A stretch of DNA of 64,000 nt from Clostridia bacterium (GTDB lineage Bacteria; Bacillota; Clostridia; Peptostreptococcales; Anaerovoracaceae): positions 19,205 through 83,204 of the forward strand of contig CABJAP010000008.1 of the NCBI GenBank assembly GCA_902363595.1, written 5' to 3'. Shown here in pieces: positions 36,457 to 44,631 of this stretch. The notes below the pieces were generated by a model, which was not told where the DNA came from, searched no databases, and was given only the letters and a program-made list of their open reading frames with translations. Numbering within the stretch: position 1 is the stretch's first letter; every line of letters starts with the position of its first letter. Position numbers and translations under genes: made by a program.

Positions 36457-36769
36457 GATCTTCACCCCCGTTGAGCAAGGAATCGATTTGATCCTTGTAA
36501 ACTTTCCATTCTTTCTTATACATTTCACATCGTGTAAGCCCTTTTTCTGTTACCGTATAGTAACGCCGGTTCCTACCTTGATAGGGCTGGTCATAGGTCC
36601 GCAGATAATCCTCTTTCTGCAGGCGCCGCAGCACCGGATACAAGGTTGACTCGGATATATCCAGAACTTTTTTCATGGATTGAGTCAACACATACCCATA
36701 GGTATCTTCTTTTGAAAGGACCGACAATACACACGCTTCCAGAAGGGCTGAATCAATTTTAAATCCCAT
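36449..36769 (-). CDS. PadR-family transcriptional regulator
   Basis: A 106-residue winged-helix repressor: LLEACVLSVLSKEDTYGYVL, ESTLYPVLRRLQKEDYL and a C-terminal dimer helix (about 85-106). PadR proteins respond to small molecules or to membrane stress through partners. It starts the padR-HAAS-DUF4097 operon, divergent from the tetR gene. Confidence 0.9.
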   Translation of the reverse strand: MGFKIDSALLEACVLSVLSKEDTYGYVLTQSMKKVLDISESTLYPVLRRLQKEDYLRTYDQPYQGRNRRYYTVTEKGLTRCEMYKKEWKVYKDQIDSLLNGGEDHE

Positions 36770-36862
36770 AGAGCATCCTTCTTTCTTTTATTATATTGTT
36801 CATCTGCTAATACTATACGACGTATAATATTATTTGTCAAGCAGATTATGCAAACTTTTCTA

Positions 36863-36912
36863 TTGACCAGATCGGTCAATGCTGTTATACTGTTATTGAC
36901 CGAATCGGTCAA
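36863..36912 (+). promoter_or_regulatory. tetR promoter with two overlapping operators
   Basis: TTGACC (36863-36868), 17 bases and TATACT (36886-36891) form a strong promoter. Two palindromes lie on it: TTGACCAGATCGGTCAA (36863-36879, on the -35) and TTGACCGAATCGGTCAA (36896-36912, at the start site), the second a perfect 8-1-8 repeat. Centres are 33 bases apart, about three helical turns. This is the expected layout for TetR autorepression. Confidence 0.85.
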
Positions 36913-36929
36913 CGAAAAGGAGTTTTTTT

Positions 36930-37559
36930 ATGAACGACAAATTTTACAACCTGCCCGCCGAAAAACAAAACGCGATTATCAACGCTGCGCTCCATGTGTT
37001 TGCGGAAAATGATTATAAAAAAGCGTCAACAGAGGAGATCACCCGGCTGGCCGGTATTTCCAAGGGCCTGCTTTTTCATTATTTCGGCAGCAAAAAAGAG
37101 CTGTATCTCCACCTCTATCAATATGCGGAAAAGTCCCTGATTGAGGGAATGAGGCGGTACTACGATTCTGAGGAGACGGATTTTTTCAAAGCTCTGATCA
37201 GCGCACAGATGGCGAAAGTTCAGGTGCTTCATCAGCATCCGGATCTAATTTCCTTTTTGGTGAGAGCCTATCTGGAACACGATGACGCCGTAGAAGCACA
37301 GATAGATACCAGGTTCAGAGACATTATCTCGGCCAGCCGCACCACAGTCCTGGAACGCACCGACGGCAGCAAATTCAAAGAAAGCATTTCCCCGGACCAG
37401 GCCCTGGATATCATCCTTTGGATGTCGGACGGTTTTATGCGCAGCCGCACGCCGCAGCAGCTGGCAGACCTGGAAGCGCTCAATGAAGAATTTTTGTCCT
37501 ATATGGATTTGCTGCGCCGTCATTTTTATAAGGAGGAATATTGGGATGAACATAATTGA
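36930..37559 (+). CDS. TetR-family repressor of the ABC exporter operon
   Basis: A 209-residue protein. The N-terminal HTH (residues about 10-55: INAALHVFAENDYKKASTEE, SKGLLFHYFGSKKEL) is standard TetR. The C-terminal ligand domain has no close match that I can name. AAAAGGAG precedes the ATG. Its last codons overlap the ATPase gene start by 14 bases, so regulator and transporter form one operon, autorepressed by the two palindromes upstream. Confidence 0.92.
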   Translation: MNDKFYNLPAEKQNAIINAALHVFAENDYKKASTEEITRLAGISKGLLFHYFGSKKELYLHLYQYAEKSLIEGMRRYYDSEETDFFKALISAQMAKVQVLHQHPDLISFLVRAYLEHDDAVEAQIDTRFRDIISASRTTVLERTDGSKFKESISPDQALDIILWMSDGFMRSRTPQQLADLEALNEEFLSYMDLLRRHFYKEEYWDEHN

Positions 37560-38436
37560 AACAAAAGGTCTGACAAAATACTACGGCAAATCCCGGGGGA
37601 TCATTGATCTGGATTTGTCCGTTTCGGAGGGAGAAATCTTCGGTTTCATCGGCCCCAACGGAGCGGGAAAAAGTACAACGATCCGCCTGCTGCTGGGTCT
37701 GATTTCCCCTTCATCGGGAACCGCCAAGGTTCTCAATATGGATTGCGGCCGGGAGCGAACGTCGATTTTGGCTGAAATCGGCTATATGCCGTCGGAAGCT
37801 ATGTTTTATGATAATTTGCGCGTGAAGGAGATAATCCAGCTCTCAGCCAAGCTGCATAATAAGGATTGCAGCCGGGAAGCTGCCTTGCTCTGTGACCGTT
37901 TTATGCTGGATAAAGAGAAGAAAATTCGGGAGCTTTCTCTGGGAAATCGGAAAAAGGTCGGGATTGTCTGTGCCTTCCAGCACCGCCCTCAGCTGTACAT
38001 ACTGGATGAACCCACAAGCGGGCTGGATCCGCTGATGCAGAAGGAGTTCTTTTCGTTGGTGGAAGAGCGGAACAAAGAAGGTGCCGCTGTCTTTCTCTCT
38101 TCCCACGTGCTTTCAGAAATTCAGCGTCATTGCCATAGCGCCGCCATTATCCGGGACGGGCAGCTGGTCGTGCATGGCTCAGTCGAAGCCCTTTCCAAAA
38201 CATCGGCGCGGAAAGTGGAGGTTCACGGGATTCAAACGCCGCCGGCCATCGATGGTATCCTCGATGTGGACTGCGGCGCAGAAAGTGTCCGCTTTTTATA
38301 CCAGGGGGAGATGAAGTCGCTGATCGCCTCGCTGAATGCCCTTCCTGTCCAGGACCTTTCGATATCCGAACCGGATATCGAAGAAATCTTTATGCACTTT
38401 TATCATGAAAGGAGTGGGTCCAATGATCTTATTTAG
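37546..38436 (+). CDS. ABC transporter ATP-binding protein
   Basis: A 296-residue ATPase from the ATG at 37546, which has AAGGAGG 10 bases upstream. Motifs: GPNGAGKSTTIRLLLG, the signature LSLGNRKKVGIVCAF, LYILDEPTSGLDPLMQ and a switch His in LSSHVLSEI. The C-terminal 70 residues are the usual variable tail of drug or lipid exporter ATPases. It overlaps tetR and the permease gene. The substrate is unknown. Confidence 0.92.
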   Translation: MNIIETKGLTKYYGKSRGIIDLDLSVSEGEIFGFIGPNGAGKSTTIRLLLGLISPSSGTAKVLNMDCGRERTSILAEIGYMPSEAMFYDNLRVKEIIQLSAKLHNKDCSREAALLCDRFMLDKEKKIRELSLGNRKKVGIVCAFQHRPQLYILDEPTSGLDPLMQKEFFSLVEERNKEGAAVFLSSHVLSEIQRHCHSAAIIRDGQLVVHGSVEALSKTSARKVEVHGIQTPPAIDGILDVDCGAESVRFLYQGEMKSLIASLNALPVQDLSISEPDIEEIFMHFYHERSGSNDLI

Positions 38437-39211
38437 ACATGAATTGCGGCAGGGCCGCAGGATGCTGCTGATTTGGAGCGCTGTGGTCGGTTTTATGATT
38501 TTGATCTGTATGCTCATGTACCCGGAAATGGGAAAGCAGATGGGCGGTATCGACAAAATCTTTTCTCAGATGGGGGGTTTTACCGAAGCCTTTGGCATGG
38601 ATAAGCTGAGTTTGGGTTCGGTGATGGGCTTTTACGGTATCGAATGCGGAAATGTTCTGGGAATCGGCGGTGCTTTTTTCGCGGCTCTGCTGGGGATCAG
38701 CAGCCTGGCTAAGGAGGAGGCCGGTCATACGGCGGAATTTCTCCTCACCCATCCCATCAGCCGCATGAGGGTCACTTGGGAAAAGCTGGCTGCTCTGATC
38801 TGCCAATTGATTCTTTTTAATGCAATCTGCATCGCCTGTTCATTGATTTCTTTTGTTCTGATCGATGAACAAATAGAGGTTAAGGCGTTTGTCCTCTTTC
38901 ACATCGCCCAGTTCCTGCTTCAGCTGGAAATCGCACTTATCTGTTTTGCCATTTCCTCCTTTTTGCGTAGATCCGGGCTTGGACTTGGTCTTGGCTTTGC
39001 CGCTCTACTGTATTTCCTCAATATCATCGGAAACATCAGCAGCCAGGCCGATTGGCTCAAATATATCACGCCATTCAAATATGCTGACGCTTCCTCCATT
39101 ATTCCCGATGGGACGCTGGACGGCAAGCTGATCATATTGGGAATGGTATACACGCTGGCAGCGGCGCTGATCGCTTTCCTGCATTTCCGGCGCAAGGATA
39201 TCAGCGTGTAG
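38423..39211 (+). CDS. ABC-2 type transporter permease
   Basis: A 262-residue permease from the ATG at 38423, preceded by AAAGGAG, overlapping the ATPase by 14 bases. Six hydrophobic helices are visible (first at about 15-35). ALLGISSLAKEEAGHTAEFLLTHPISR is the typical ABC2_membrane signature loop. With the ATPase it would form a homodimeric exporter under TetR control, a drug- or peptide-export type. Confidence 0.88.
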   Translation: MILFRHELRQGRRMLLIWSAVVGFMILICMLMYPEMGKQMGGIDKIFSQMGGFTEAFGMDKLSLGSVMGFYGIECGNVLGIGGAFFAALLGISSLAKEEAGHTAEFLLTHPISRMRVTWEKLAALICQLILFNAICIACSLISFVLIDEQIEVKAFVLFHIAQFLLQLEIALICFAISSFLRRSGLGLGLGFAALLYFLNIIGNISSQADWLKYITPFKYADASSIIPDGTLDGKLIILGMVYTLAAALIAFLHFRRKDISV

Positions 39212-39255
39212 GTGCGTAGGCAGATACACATTCAGCCCATACCAAACCTCCCGGC

Positions 39256-40215
39256 TCATTCGCCAATGCGCTCGATTTCCCGCCTCAGTTCCTCCAGGTC
39301 GGTAATGCGGTTAATCGTCCTTCTTACCGCCGCGGAACCTCTGATCCCTTTTAAATACCAGCCCACATGTTTGCGCATCTCCCTGACGGCCGCATACTCG
39401 CCCTTGACTGCTGTCAGCCGCTCCAAATGAATGAGCATGGTTTGCAGCCGCTGCTCAAGGGAGGGCGCCGGCGGCTTTTCATCGCCTTTCCAAATGGCAA
39501 TCGCATCGCGGAAAATCCAGGGGTTCCCGAGGGCGCCCCTGGCAATCATCACCATGTCGCATCCGGTCTCTTTCAGCATGCGATTGGCATCTTCGCCTGA
39601 AAAAACGTCTCCATTTCCAATCACTGGAATATTGACGTTTTCTTTTACCCTGCGGATCATATCCCAGTCCGCATGGCCCGTATAATACTGCTGCCTTGTT
39701 CTGCCGTGAACTGCAACAGCAGCGGCCCCCGCAGCCTCAATGGCTTTGGCGGTCTGGACCGCGTTGATGGAATCGTGATCCCATCCGATGCGGATTTTGG
39801 CCGTCACCGGCTTTCCCGCATGATCCGCAGCCGCTTTTACCAGCTCATATATTCGATCCGGATCTTTCAGCAGTGCGGAGCCTTCGCCGTTTTTTACCAC
39901 CTTGGGCACCGGACAGCCCATATTAATATCAAACGCCGCATTTTTACGACCCCGCAAGGTTTTTGCCGCATGGGCGATGATGTCCGGTTCGCTCCCAAAC
40001 AACTGATAGGCGATCGGCTCTTCGCCTGGAAAGATTTCTAAGAGACGCTCTGTATTTTTATCTTTGTACCAGAGTCCCTTGGCGCTGACCATTTCCGAGT
40101 ACAGAAGGGCAGCCCCCTGCTCCTTTGCCAAACTTCTGGCAGGACCGTCGGTAATCCCGGCCAGCGGCGCTAAAACGAAAGGGTTTTCCAGCTCAATATT
40201 CCCTATTTTCATCAT
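39256..40215 (-). CDS. dusB: tRNA-dihydrouridine synthase
   Basis: A 319-residue flavoenzyme that reduces uridines in the tRNA D-loop. The catalytic Cys is C101 in [39 protein letters not shown] and [16 protein letters not shown] are family motifs. It overlaps coaX by 4 bases. The coaX-dusB order after ftsH follows Bacillus, apart from inserted genes. Confidence 0.94.
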   Translation of the reverse strand: MMKIGNIELENPFVLAPLAGITDGPARSLAKEQGAALLYSEMVSAKGLWYKDKNTERLLEIFPGEEPIAYQLFGSEPDIIAHAAKTLRGRKNAAFDINMGCPVPKVVKNGEGSALLKDPDRIYELVKAAADHAGKPVTAKIRIGWDHDSINAVQTAKAIEAAGAAAVAVHGRTRQQYYTGHADWDMIRRVKENVNIPVIGNGDVFSGEDANRMLKETGCDMVMIARGALGNPWIFRDAIAIWKGDEKPPAPSLEQRLQTMLIHLERLTAVKGEYAAVREMRKHVGWYLKGIRGSAAVRRTINRITDLEELRREIERIGE

Positions 40216-41003
40216 TTCTGTCTTTTATTCTTCCTATGGATAATTTCCAGGCCCTCCAAAGTCAGCAGCTTGTCCACATGATCGATGCAGTCGATCCCGC
40301 TGTCAATGAGAGTAGCCAGCCCTCCTGTGGCGATAACCTTTACCGGTTCTTCCGACTCGCTGTAATCCTGCAGTTCCTTCTTCATCTTTTTTACAATATA
40401 GTCCACCATTCCCATATGGCCGTAGACCAGCCCCGACTGCATGCTGTGGATCGTATTTCTGCATATTACGTTCCCCGGTTCCTCCAGCTCGACCTTAGGC
40501 AGCTTGGCAGTCTTTTCGAACAGAGCCTCTGAAGAGATTTTCAATCCTGGCGCAATGGTACCGCCGATATACTCCGCTTTTTCTGAGATCGCGCAGAATG
40601 TTGTAGCCGTTCCGAAATCAATGATGATCAGCGGTCCGCCGTACTTGGCGTGAGCTGCCACCGCGTTGACAATTCGGTCTGCGCCTACCTGCTTTGGGTT
40701 ATCGTATTTCACCACCAGGCCGGTTTTGATACCCGGTCCGATGACAATCGCTCTTTTATTAAAATATTTCATGGATAGATGCTGCAGCGTGAACAGTACG
40801 GAAGGTACTACCGTGGAAATGATCACGTCCTCCACTTCCCCTACGTCCAGTCCTTCGTACTGAAACAGCTGATTGATCACCATTCCGTATTCGTCGGCGC
40901 TCTTATTGTTATCCGTTTCCAGCCTCCAGTTTTGGATCAGCTCCCCCTCTTTAAAAACGCCCAGTACAATATTGGTGTTTCCTACGTCAAATGCTAGTAG
41001 CAT
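40212..41003 (-). CDS. coaX: Type III pantothenate kinase
   Basis: A 263-residue ASKHA-fold kinase, first step of CoA synthesis; type III enzymes are not inhibited by CoA. Motifs: [40 protein letters not shown] and [12 protein letters not shown]. It needs a monovalent cation. It shares an ATGA overlap with dusB. The operon is preceded by a terminator at 41099-41128. Confidence 0.95.
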   Translation of the reverse strand: MLLAFDVGNTNIVLGVFKEGELIQNWRLETDNNKSADEYGMVINQLFQYEGLDVGEVEDVIISTVVPSVLFTLQHLSMKYFNKRAIVIGPGIKTGLVVKYDNPKQVGADRIVNAVAAHAKYGGPLIIIDFGTATTFCAISEKAEYIGGTIAPGLKISSEALFEKTAKLPKVELEEPGNVICRNTIHSMQSGLVYGHMGMVDYIVKKMKKELQDYSESEEPVKVIATGGLATLIDSGIDCIDHVDKLLTLEGLEIIHRKNKRQK

Positions 41004-41098
41004 GGCTTTGTTTCTCCTTTGCTCTGCCTTTTTTAGAATTCTGCAAGCTATTATACTCCAATATGCGCGCTATGTCGAGCATATTTATACCTGACAAT

Positions 41099-41128
41099 GA
41101 AAACTGGCGGGTCGCATGTGCCCGCCAG
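41099..41128 (-). terminator. Decarboxylase operon terminator
   Basis: Minus strand: CTGGCGGG pairs perfectly with CCCGCCAG, loop 9, then TTTTC. It closes the three-gene operon before coaX. Confidence 0.8.
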
Positions 41129-41151
41129 TATATTCATCAAATCAAATTCAC

Positions 41152-41547
41152 TTATTTAAGAGTAACCAGAACGTCTCCGGCATTTACGGACGCGCCCTTG
41201 GCTGCAGGTACGGTATCTACGGTTCCTGCTGCTGGTGCCATGATTTCGTTCTCCATTTTCATAGCTTCCAGAATGATCAGAACGTCTCCGGCATTTACAG
41301 CCTGACCCGGTGTAACTTTCACTTCCAGAACTGTTCCCGGCATCGGGGCGCTTACCGTGTTTGCTCCCGCTGCCGGAGCTGCGGCAGCAGGTGCTGCCGG
41401 GGCCGGGGCTGCTGCCGGTGCAGGAGCAGGAGCCGCAGGCGCTGCCGCTGGTGCCGGTACAGGCGCTGCTGGTGCCGCTGCTCCGGCTACTTCTTCAACT
41501 TCTACTGCATACACAGTACCATTTACTGTAATGTTATATTTTTTCAT
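41152..41547 (-). CDS. Biotin carrier subunit of acyl-CoA decarboxylase (gamma)
   Basis: A 131-residue biotin carrier. Residues 1-20 lead into an Ala/Pro-rich flexible linker (about 21-62), followed by the biotinyl domain (63-131) with biotin on K97 in EAMKMEN. The linker lets the arm move between the transferase and the membrane subunit. It lies downstream of the delta/OadG-like gene in an operon with the carboxyltransferase. Confidence 0.93.
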   Translation of the reverse strand: MKKYNITVNGTVYAVEVEEVAGAAAPAAPVPAPAAAPAAPAPAPAAAPAPAAPAAAAPAAGANTVSAPMPGTVLEVKVTPGQAVNAGDVLIILEAMKMENEIMAPAAGTVDTVPAAKGASVNAGDVLVTLK

Positions 41548-41583
41548 TTTCGTTTACTCTTCCTTTCCTGATAAATCCTTCAC

Positions 41584-41997
41584 TTAAAACTTTCTGCTGT
41601 CAATGCAGTCGGCGCGGCCAGCATCACCCCATGCTGTCGTGTCACCGGATATTCTGCGTATTTTCCGAACGATGAAATTATTTGCGCCCCCCTCATAAGC
41701 AGTGATCGCTGCTGTAATGACTGCGATCAAACTGTCATCGGCAGTGACTGCTGCCGCTCCTGTGGGAGCTGCCGGGGCTGCAGCGGGTGCGGCATCTGCC
41801 TTCTGCGGCGCCTTATCTCCCTTGTTGGGACGATATGTAAATTTTGTCATGATTGCGATGCAGGCCCATAACAGGATCAGCACGATAAACGTGATCCCCA
41901 TTCCCATCAGGGTCGTGATCCCGGCCCCTGCCATCTTTTCTCCAAAAGTCATGTTATGCATCACATCGGGATTTGCAAATTGCTCCATTAAGCTCAT
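41584..41997 (-). CDS. Decarboxylase delta subunit, OadG family
   Basis: A 137-residue subunit with one N-terminal membrane helix (about 28-52), an Ala-rich linker and the C-terminal OadG hallmark of a Trp, AGR and Ser-Arg end (TTAWGDAGRADCIDSRKF). It anchors the soluble decarboxylase subunits to the membrane. The gene lies 11 bases after the carboxyltransferase stop. No beta (pump) gene follows. Confidence 0.87.
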   Translation of the reverse strand: MSLMEQFANPDVMHNMTFGEKMAGAGITTLMGMGITFIVLILLWACIAIMTKFTYRPNKGDKAPQKADAAPAAAPAAPTGAAAVTADDSLIAVITAAITAYEGGANNFIVRKIRRISGDTTAWGDAGRADCIDSRKF

Positions 41998-42008
41998 TAT
42001 GCCACCTC

Positions 42009-43550
42009 CTACAGCGGAATGTTACCGTGCTTCTTAGCAGGTAAGGATTCTCTCTTTGTGCTCAGCATATCCAGAGCGCTGATGATTCTCTGTCTAGCTG
42101 TAGCCGGTTCGATGATGTCATCTACATAACCCATCTCCGCGGCTCTGTACGGATTGTTGAACCGATCTTCGTATTCAGCAATTTTTTCCTGTCTCTTTGC
42201 TTCCGGATCGTCGGCTGCTTTGATATCTTTTTTAAATACGATATTGGCGGCTCCTGCGGCTCCCATTACAGCGATCTGTGCCGACGGCCAGGCCATAACC
42301 AGATCTGCGCCCAATTCCTTGTTGCACATTCCGATGTAAGCGCCGCCGTAAGCCTTTCTCAGGATCATGGTGATCTTTGGAACGGTTGCTTCGCAGTACG
42401 CGTACAGCATCTTGGCGCCGTGGCGGATAATTCCGCCGTATTCCTGATCGGCTCCCGGAAGGAATCCAGGTACGTCTTCCACGGTCAACAGAGGAATGTT
42501 GAACGCGTCGCATCTTCTGATAAATCTTGCCGCTTTGTCGGATGCGTTGATGTCCAGGCATCCGGCTCCGAACTTGGGCTGGTTGGCAATAACGCCTACC
42601 GTTGCTCCGTCCATGCGGATGAAGCAGGTGATCATGTTCTTCGCATAATGGGGCATAACGTCAAAGAGTTTACCGTCGTCTGCGATCTTGGTAATAATAT
42701 CGTACATATCATACGCTTTATTGGGGTTATCCGGAATGATATCGTTGAACTCCGGAATCATTCTGTTGGGGTCGTCGCTCGTCGCATAGATCGGAGCTGT
42801 TTCCAAATTGTTGGAAGGCATGTAGCTGAGCAGCTCTCTTACCTGCATCAGTGTATCCGTATCATCCGTTCCTATAAAGTGAGCAACTCCGCTGACCGTG
42901 TTATGGGTCATAGCGCCGCCCAGCTGCTCGGCGGAAATATCTTCACCAGTAACCGTTTTAATGACTTCCGGTCCTGTTATGAACATCTGGCTTGTTTTGT
43001 CTACCATGAAAATAAAATCTGTGATGGCCGGTGAATAAACCGCTCCGCCTGCGCAAGGTCCCATGATTACGGAAATCTGCGGAATAACGCCGGAAGAGAT
43101 CGTGTTGTTGTGGAAGATCTTGCCGAATCCGGAAAGCGCGTTAACCCCTTCCTGAATTCTCGCTCCGCCGGAGTCATTTAAGCCGACGATCGGTGCTCCC
43201 ATTTTCAGAGCCATGCCCTGCACCTTGACAATCTTCTCTGCATGGTATTCACCCAGAGATCCGCCAAGTACGGTAAAGTCCTGCGCATAAGCAAATACAA
43301 GTCTGCCGTCCACTGTACCATAACCAGTAACAACGCCATCCCCAGGAGCCTTGGTGTCAGCCATGTCGAAATTGGTGCATCTGTGAGAAACAAACACATC
43401 GTTTTCTACAAAGCTTCCTTCGTCGAAGAGAACATTCAATCTCTCTCTTGCGGTCAGCTTTCCTTTTTTGTGCTGCGCATCGATCCTTTTTTGTCCTCCG
43501 CCCTGAGCTATTTTTTCTTTCAATTGGCGAAGTTCTTCAAGCTTGTTCAT
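42009..43550 (-). CDS. mmdA: Carboxyltransferase alpha subunit, methylmalonyl-CoA decarboxylase type
   Basis: A 513-residue crotonase-fold carboxyltransferase with two halves. GGARIQEGVNALSGFGKIF and MGPCAGGAVYSPAITDF are the N-half acyl-CoA loops; FNIPLLTVEDVPGFLPG and ILRKAYGGAYIGMCNKELG the C-half. This size and order fit MmdA/propionyl-CoA carboxylase beta rather than the longer glutaconyl-CoA type. It moves carboxyl from acyl-CoA to biotin. AAGGAGG precedes the ATG, with a good promoter at 43619-43647. Substrate is inferred from family. Confidence 0.88.
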   Translation of the reverse strand: MNKLEELRQLKEKIAQGGGQKRIDAQHKKGKLTARERLNVLFDEGSFVENDVFVSHRCTNFDMADTKAPGDGVVTGYGTVDGRLVFAYAQDFTVLGGSLGEYHAEKIVKVQGMALKMGAPIVGLNDSGGARIQEGVNALSGFGKIFHNNTISSGVIPQISVIMGPCAGGAVYSPAITDFIFMVDKTSQMFITGPEVIKTVTGEDISAEQLGGAMTHNTVSGVAHFIGTDDTDTLMQVRELLSYMPSNNLETAPIYATSDDPNRMIPEFNDIIPDNPNKAYDMYDIITKIADDGKLFDVMPHYAKNMITCFIRMDGATVGVIANQPKFGAGCLDINASDKAARFIRRCDAFNIPLLTVEDVPGFLPGADQEYGGIIRHGAKMLYAYCEATVPKITMILRKAYGGAYIGMCNKELGADLVMAWPSAQIAVMGAAGAANIVFKKDIKAADDPEAKRQEKIAEYEDRFNNPYRAAEMGYVDDIIEPATARQRIISALDMLSTKRESLPAKKHGNIPL

Positions 43551-43618
43551 ATATATTTCCTCCTTAAGTATTTTGGATGTTTTGTGAAATATTTATCAGT
43601 GCATGGTACACCAACCTC

Positions 43619-43647
43619 ACTATAACGTAATTCAAGCTCTTTTGCAA
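43619..43647 (-). promoter_or_regulatory. Promoter of the decarboxylase operon
   Basis: Minus strand: TTGCAA, 17 bases, TATAGT; the gene begins 69 bases further. The leader is otherwise featureless. Confidence 0.7.
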
Positions 43648-43789
43648 CCAAAATTCCGTTGTATACATTATTCTTCCAGCTGGTCTTTACAAGGGAGACA
43701 GCCGTTTTTTCAAAGTTTCGGCAATATCGTATCCAGGACAAGTATAACCCGTATGTTTCTACCCACACTATCTAGTAGGAGGTGATAAA

Positions 43790-43966
43790 ATGGATCTTGG
43801 AGATATGACTTCAAAAGAGCTGGGCGAACTTACTTCAAAAGGCCTTGTAAGTCTCGGTAAAAAAATTCTTGAGGAGCAGGAAGGGGAAGTTCCCGGAACT
43901 CTAAAAAATCAAAACCTGGGGCACAATTCGAAGAAGGAAGGACTGGGGCCCAATACTCGGCGCTAG
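43790..43966 (+). CDS. Small protein, 58 residues, unknown
   Basis: A 58-residue ORF, divergent from the decarboxylase operon, with a near-perfect Shine-Dalgarno (AGGAGGTGAT, 4 bases before ATG). MDLGDMTSKELGELTSKGLV carries a short self-repeat (TSKELGEL/TSKGLVSL), and the tail repeats LGHNSKKE/LGPNTRR. It is charged and has no signal peptide, membrane helix or cysteine. I do not recognise the family. A strong terminator follows after 40 bases. It is not the decarboxylase epsilon subunit, which resembles the end of delta. Confidence 0.6.
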   Translation: MDLGDMTSKELGELTSKGLVSLGKKILEEQEGEVPGTLKNQNLGHNSKKEGLGPNTRR

Positions 43967-44006
43967 GCGAGTCAGTTCGCGTATTGCACACGAATTTCTA
44001 AGGGGG

Positions 44007-44050
44007 GGGCCGTCGCATTCATGAAAACGAATGCGATGTGCCCTTTTTTT
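44007..44050 (+). terminator. Terminator of the small ORF
   Basis: CGTCGCATTC pairs with GAATGCGATG (one wobble), extended by GGGC against GCCC, then TTTTTTT. Strong stem. Confidence 0.85.
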
Positions 44051-44238
44051 CGATCCCTTTTATGGAAGGAGCGGACCCTTCGGGCCCGGATTAGTAAAGG
44101 GTGAAAAGTAAAATGATCGCTCGAGCTTGTTTTTGTCTAAGATTACGATGATTTTTTATCGTGGGAAAGGCCTGCCAGGCACAGATCGCGATGATTTGTT
44201 CCCGGCCTCAACTCCTGGAGAATGACGGTATCAAAATA

Positions 44239-44260
44239 GAGGCAGTGTAAACACTGCCTC
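44239..44260. repeat. Perfect hairpin in the intergenic region
   Basis: GAGGCAGTG-TAAA-CACTGCCTC, a 9-bp perfect stem. The region 44051-44631 carries no supported gene; this hairpin and the repeat at 44305-44568 are its contents. Confidence 0.6.
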
Positions 44261-44304
44261 TGGGTGCCAGAGCATCCTTAATTGCATGCGGGCCGGGCCA
44301 ACAA

Positions 44305-44568
44305 CCAAAAAACTTTTTTTGCCGGTTTCTATTCGAAATGACCTCAATTTGATGCAAAGTCCATAGAAGAACAGGGCATTTTGCCGTTTTCACAGCAAGC
44401 CAGGATGGCAAAATTCATTTATTTGCTGCATATAGGCGCATACAAGCGACTTGCATGCGGTTACCTGCATCTAACACCGGATGCAATCCGGCCTGCAGCG
44501 CCATTTTATATGGACATTGGCTGCCAAAAGGCCGGTTTCGAATAGGATTTGCAATATTTTTTGTTTTG
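44305..44568 (+). repeat. Dispersed repeat, family 2, copy 1
   Basis: About 264 bases match 60358-60630 in opposite orientation. Shared blocks include CCAAAAAACTTTTTTT, GCAAAGTCCATAGAA, TTTGCTGCATA, CGCCATTTTATATGGACATT and GGCCGGTTTCGAATAGGATT. Both edges are well marked; the centre (near 44440-44490) is the most divergent part. There is no intact reading frame and no obvious terminal inverted repeat. It lies between the small ORF and glyA. Confidence 0.82.
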
Positions 44569-44631
44569 CTGCATTGTAAAGGGTTCGCACCAACAGTTTT
44601 GCCTGCCGTCAATATGCGAGCATTTCAAACT

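Noticed and set aside
41357..41587. Ala-rich open frame opposite the biotin carrier
   Set aside because: It is the complement of the Ala/Pro linker codons, not a gene.
43547..43768. Open frame of 73 codons upstream of mmdA on the minus strand
   Set aside because: It contains the mmdA promoter, runs into the mmdA ribosome site, and has no family resemblance or good start signal.
43790..43966. Small ORF as a decarboxylase epsilon subunit
   Set aside because: The epsilon subunit resembles the C-terminus of delta, including Trp and AGR-type residues; this peptide has none and is on the opposite strand.
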